NCBI GenBank assembly: GCA_018816605.1
Contig: JAHIVS010000665.1
Coordinates: forward strand, 1 to 8,647
DNA length: 8,647 bases
Source of the DNA: Pseudomonadota bacterium
Lineage (GTDB): Bacteria > Desulfobacterota > Desulfobacteria > Desulfobacterales > Desulfobacteraceae
Direction: 5' to 3'
Both the position numbers and the translations under genes were made by a program. How positions within the stretch are numbered: the stretch's first letter is position 1; each line of letters begins with the position of its first letter. This document shows positions 6,311 to 8,647 of this stretch, in pieces. The notes beneath the pieces were generated by a model. It worked only from the letters and a program-made list of their open reading frames with translations, had not been told where the DNA came from and did no database searches.

Positions 6311-7195
6311 GTGCTAAACAGACAGGGATATAAATTTACCCTTGTGGATATGGCAGTGGTTCTGTTGCTGGTTGCCGGCATCTCCTTTTTTTTCTTTCGC
6401 ATGGGCAGTATTTTGGCATACCAATGGGAATGGAACCGCATTCCCGGTTATTTTATGTTCAAGGATTCGGTCACCGGCGACCTTAGGGTCAATATGCTCC
6501 TAAGCGGATTTTTGACCACCATCCGCTTGAGCGTCTGGGCCACTGTGCTGGGATTTTTACTGGGCACCCTCTCGGGGATACTGGGGGCAAAGGGATCTTT
6601 CGTCCAGCGGTTTGCCAGCCGGCTGTATGTGGAAACCATTCGCAATATTCCCTCCCTGGTATTGGTGATTCTGTTTTATTATTTTGTATCCAGTCAGTTT
6701 TTGGATGCCCTCCGCCTGGACACGTGGCTGCGCGGCCAATCCGATGGATTTCAGCAGGTGACACTGTTTCTGATGGAAGGCCCGGACAGGATCAATGCCT
6801 TTGTTTCGGCTGCCGTTGCCCTGGCCATCTATGAGGGGGCCTATATTTCGGAGATTGTCAGGGGCGGGATAAACGCAATCCCCGCGGGGCAGTGGGAGGC
6901 GGCATGGTCGGTCGGCCTCTCCCGGCCCCGGACATTTTTACGGGTGATCCTTCCCCAGGCCTTTCGCCGGGTGGCGTTTCCCCTGGCAGGTCAGTTTATT
7001 TCCACCATCAAGGATTCCGCCATTGTTTCGGTAATTTCCATTCAGGAGCTGACATTCCAGGGAATGGAATTGATGGCAGCCACCTTTTTGACCTTTGAAA
7101 TCTGGATCACCATTACGCTTTTGTATTTTATCCTCACCTTTTCCCTTTCCCGTACGATGGCACTTTTCGAAAAACGATTTTCCCGGCAGCAATAG
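6311..7195 (+). CDS. Polar amino-acid-type ABC transporter permease (second)
   Basis: This second HisM/GlnP-type permease has 294 aa and a GTG start 9 bp after the binding-protein stop; its ribosome-binding site (AAGAGA) is weak, suggesting translational coupling. The EAA loop EAAWSVGLSRPRTFLRVILP followed by Q is at about 196-216. The N-terminal pattern YQWEWNRIPGYF corresponds to YNWQWYRLPPYF of the first permease, so the two are paralogues and probably form the transmembrane heterodimer. Compared with the first it carries about 28 extra residues at about 131-160, in a loop between membrane segments. No ATPase gene follows: the next gene converges from the other strand after 21 bp. The ATPase must come from elsewhere. 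Confidence 0.9.
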   Translation: MLNRQGYKFTLVDMAVVLLLVAGISFFFFRMGSILAYQWEWNRIPGYFMFKDSVTGDLRVNMLLSGFLTTIRLSVWATVLGFLLGTLSGILGAKGSFVQRFASRLYVETIRNIPSLVLVILFYYFVSSQFLDALRLDTWLRGQSDGFQQVTLFLMEGPDRINAFVSAAVALAIYEGAYISEIVRGGINAIPAGQWEAAWSVGLSRPRTFLRVILPQAFRRVAFPLAGQFISTIKDSAIVSVISIQELTFQGMELMAATFLTFEIWITITLLYFILTFSLSRTMALFEKRFSRQQ

Positions 7196-7216
7196 TACCG
7201 GATTTTCGGACTTTGT

Positions 7217-8278
7217 TTACAGGGGCCTTGCGATCTGCCCTATTTTTTTCGAGAGAACGGCTTCAGCAAATTCATCCCCCAATTGTCTGTTTTTTCTGAC
7301 TGTGATTCTCCAGCAGGCCCTTCTTTCTGCATCCTTTCCCCTGAAGGTCATAAAATCTTTTCGATCGGGGATTTTCCCAAAGGGAAGGCCCTGCACAAAC
7401 CTGTGTGAAGGGGCAATAAGAACCACATTTTCCATGTTTTTTTCACAGGGCTTCCGGTGCAAGCCTTTATCAAACCATCCCGGGGTAATGGTTTGATAAA
7501 AATGCGGATAGAGGACAAGGTCGTCTGAATCGGGCAGAAAAGGGATGTCCAGATGATAATCAAGAATACCGCCGTCCCGGAAGAGTCCGGGCACGCCGTC
7601 AATATCGGATACGCCCTCCATTGCGACGGGGATGGCCCCGGAAGACAAGAGGGCGGATTTGAAATTGGATGGGGTCAGGCCATGGATGTCCATGGGGAAT
7701 TGATCCATGCCGGCAAAGGGGGGACGCTGTCCCGGAGCACAGAAAAGCGCTCTTTCCAAAAAAAATCCAAGCCAGTTGCGATTTATAAGGTTCACCCCTG
7801 CCGCAAGTGCAAGGCCGATCCATTGGAAAAAAATCGGCTTCTGCCTGAGCAGCCCCTTGCATTTGTTGGACAAAAATCCGATTTTCATGAACGGATGATC
7901 CAGCATGGCATCAATGTGTGCATCGTCAATATAGGCATCCAGAATTCTTCTGGTTTCCAGGGAGACCTCTTTGCAGGTGGGGTGGAGGGAATATTGTTGG
8001 GCAATATATTCTTGTTCAAGAATTTCAATGGCGCCCAGGGGGTTCTGCCGGCAAAAGGCAGCCATCCGGAAGGCTCCGATTGAGGTGCCGATCAGATAAA
8101 GCGGGGCTGTCCGCCCTTTGAACAAAGAGATTAAGATCCTGTCAATGCCGGTTAAAACGAGAAATTTTGCAGAACCCGAAGCTCCGGCAAGCACGCGCAC
8201 CCGGGACAGATCCAGTCCCTCGTCCCGGAGGATTTCCATGGCCCTGGATCCGGCACGGATTGCGATGTTATCAAACAT
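7217..8278 (-). CDS. Patatin-like phospholipase family protein
   Basis: This 353-residue protein resembles patatin-type serine lipases, which hydrolyse acyl esters with a Ser-Asp dyad. The nucleophile elbow GTSIG (64-68, Ser66) and the DGG motif (235-237, Asp235) supply the dyad. A glycine/serine-rich AGASGSAK (31-38) stands where the oxyanion-hole loop lies, and LSSGAIPVAM (211-220) matches the family's conserved helix before the Asp. No secretion signal is seen, so a cytoplasmic enzyme is expected. I chose the ATG at 8276-8278 (MFDNIAIRAG), where homologous proteins typically begin. The frame is open to an ATG at 8356, but that would overlap the upstream gene by 86 bp and has no ribosome-binding site. 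The chosen start overlaps the nitroreductase stop by 8 bp, implying coupled translation. Substrate unknown. Confidence 0.85.
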   Translation of the reverse strand: MFDNIAIRAGSRAMEILRDEGLDLSRVRVLAGASGSAKFLVLTGIDRILISLFKGRTAPLYLIGTSIGAFRMAAFCRQNPLGAIEILEQEYIAQQYSLHPTCKEVSLETRRILDAYIDDAHIDAMLDHPFMKIGFLSNKCKGLLRQKPIFFQWIGLALAAGVNLINRNWLGFFLERALFCAPGQRPPFAGMDQFPMDIHGLTPSNFKSALLSSGAIPVAMEGVSDIDGVPGLFRDGGILDYHLDIPFLPDSDDLVLYPHFYQTITPGWFDKGLHRKPCEKNMENVVLIAPSHRFVQGLPFGKIPDRKDFMTFRGKDAERRACWRITVRKNRQLGDEFAEAVLSKKIGQIARPL

Positions 8279-8647
8279 GGTACCGGATATCCGGCGCATT
8301 CCTCCGGGGTGCTCTGGCATATTTGAATTTTGGAAACCCCACCATGAGGGCACCATGGCAGGTGTGCTGTTCTGGGAAGTTCAGTTCCTTGGCAAGGGGC
8401 GGCCACTGGCCTGCCGCATAGTTGACATACCCTGCCCAGCAGCTGCCAAGGCCAAATGCCGGCAATGCAAGTTCCAGATAGGCAAGGGCGGTATGGCAAT
8501 CTGCCGACCCGGTGCCATAGGCATCTGCGGCATAGGCAAATACCAGCTGGGGGGCATTCCTGCAAATGCGGTCTCTCCCTTTATCCCATTGGGCGACAAG
8601 GGTTTCCATGTTCATCATCTGGGCAATCTGGGGATGTTTTTTCGCAA
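8271..8647 (-). CDS. Nitroreductase family protein, C-terminal part
   Basis: The gene enters from the right edge of the window and 124 codons are visible. The family uses FMN to reduce nitro compounds, quinones or other small acceptors with NAD(P)H or a similar donor. The C-terminal half is typical: RICRNAPQLVFAYAAD, then DCHTALAYLELALPAFGLGS followed by CWAGY (the FMN-side helix and loop), and the end ACHGALMVGFPKFKY-like pattern (written CHGALMVGFPKFKYARAPRR). The visible reading frame is open to the edge, so the start is outside. Whether an N-terminal ferredoxin-like domain exists, as in some anaerobe relatives, cannot be seen. It overlaps the patatin gene by 8 bp and should be in one operon with it. 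Confidence 0.9.
   Translation of the reverse strand, partial: AKKHPQIAQMMNMETLVAQWDKGRDRICRNAPQLVFAYAADAYGTGSADCHTALAYLELALPAFGLGSCWAGYVNYAAGQWPPLAKELNFPEQHTCHGALMVGFPKFKYARAPRRNAPDIRYHV
8283..8305 (-). promoter_or_regulatory. Ribosome-binding site and palindrome before the patatin start
   Basis: On the minus strand, GGAGG (8305-8301) lies too far from the ATG at 8278 (about 22 nt) and too close to an alternative ATG at 8299 (1 nt). Between them is a perfect 12-bp palindrome, CCGGATATCCGG (8283-8294). Reinitiation after the nitroreductase stop is the simplest way to use the 8278 start, but folding of the palindrome could shorten the effective spacing. Confidence 0.3.

Noticed and set aside
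7553..8083. 176-codon plus-strand open frame opposite the patatin gene
   Set aside because: It is the antisense of a gene with Ser-Asp dyad motifs, and no family signature is visible in it.
8279..8356. Upstream start for the patatin at 8356
   Set aside because: It would overlap the nitroreductase reading frame by 86 bp without a ribosome-binding site; the segment reads as well-conserved nitroreductase in the other frame.

Overview
The window looks like ordinary chromosome from a Gram-negative, probably anaerobic bacterium. The protein style (degraded PAS/histidine-kinase sequence, a geranylgeranyl-reductase-type flavoprotein, polar amino-acid ABC permeases, AmtB with a signal peptide) and a textbook sigma-54 promoter suggest a sulfate reducer of the Desulfobacteraceae type. 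This placement is an inference from protein resemblance, not a database result.

Layout, left to right: (1) the 3' end of an endonuclease IV gene (nfo); (2) an unrecognised 140-residue membrane-anchored protein behind a strong sigma-70-type promoter; (3) a decayed sensor histidine kinase on the minus strand (about 826-1493), with a nonsense codon, two frameshifts and an internal deletion, followed by about 240 bp of low-content DNA carrying one long-spaced inverted repeat; (4) a FAD-dependent oxidoreductase of the geranylgeranyl reductase family; (5) an AT-rich regulatory region with two tandem dyads, a possible IHF site and a -24/-12 promoter, leading into the ammonium transporter gene amtB and closed by a strong hairpin terminator; (6) a three-gene ABC importer cluster in the unusual order permease, binding protein, permease, with no ATPase gene; (7) converging from the right on the minus strand, a nitroreductase-family gene (cut by the window edge) that overlaps a patatin-like phospholipase gene by 8 bp.

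Functionally the centre of the window concerns nitrogen or small-metabolite uptake. amtB appears to be under sigma-54 control with an upstream activator element. The ABC cluster behind it belongs to the polar amino-acid family, but its binding protein lacks the aspartate that normally grips the ligand's alpha-amino group, so its substrate may not be an ordinary amino acid.

I see no CRISPR array, tRNA, rRNA, intact mobile element or clear novel multi-gene system. The most interesting leads are the uncharacterised enhancer-like tandem dyads upstream of amtB and the atypical binding protein in its ATPase-less cluster.
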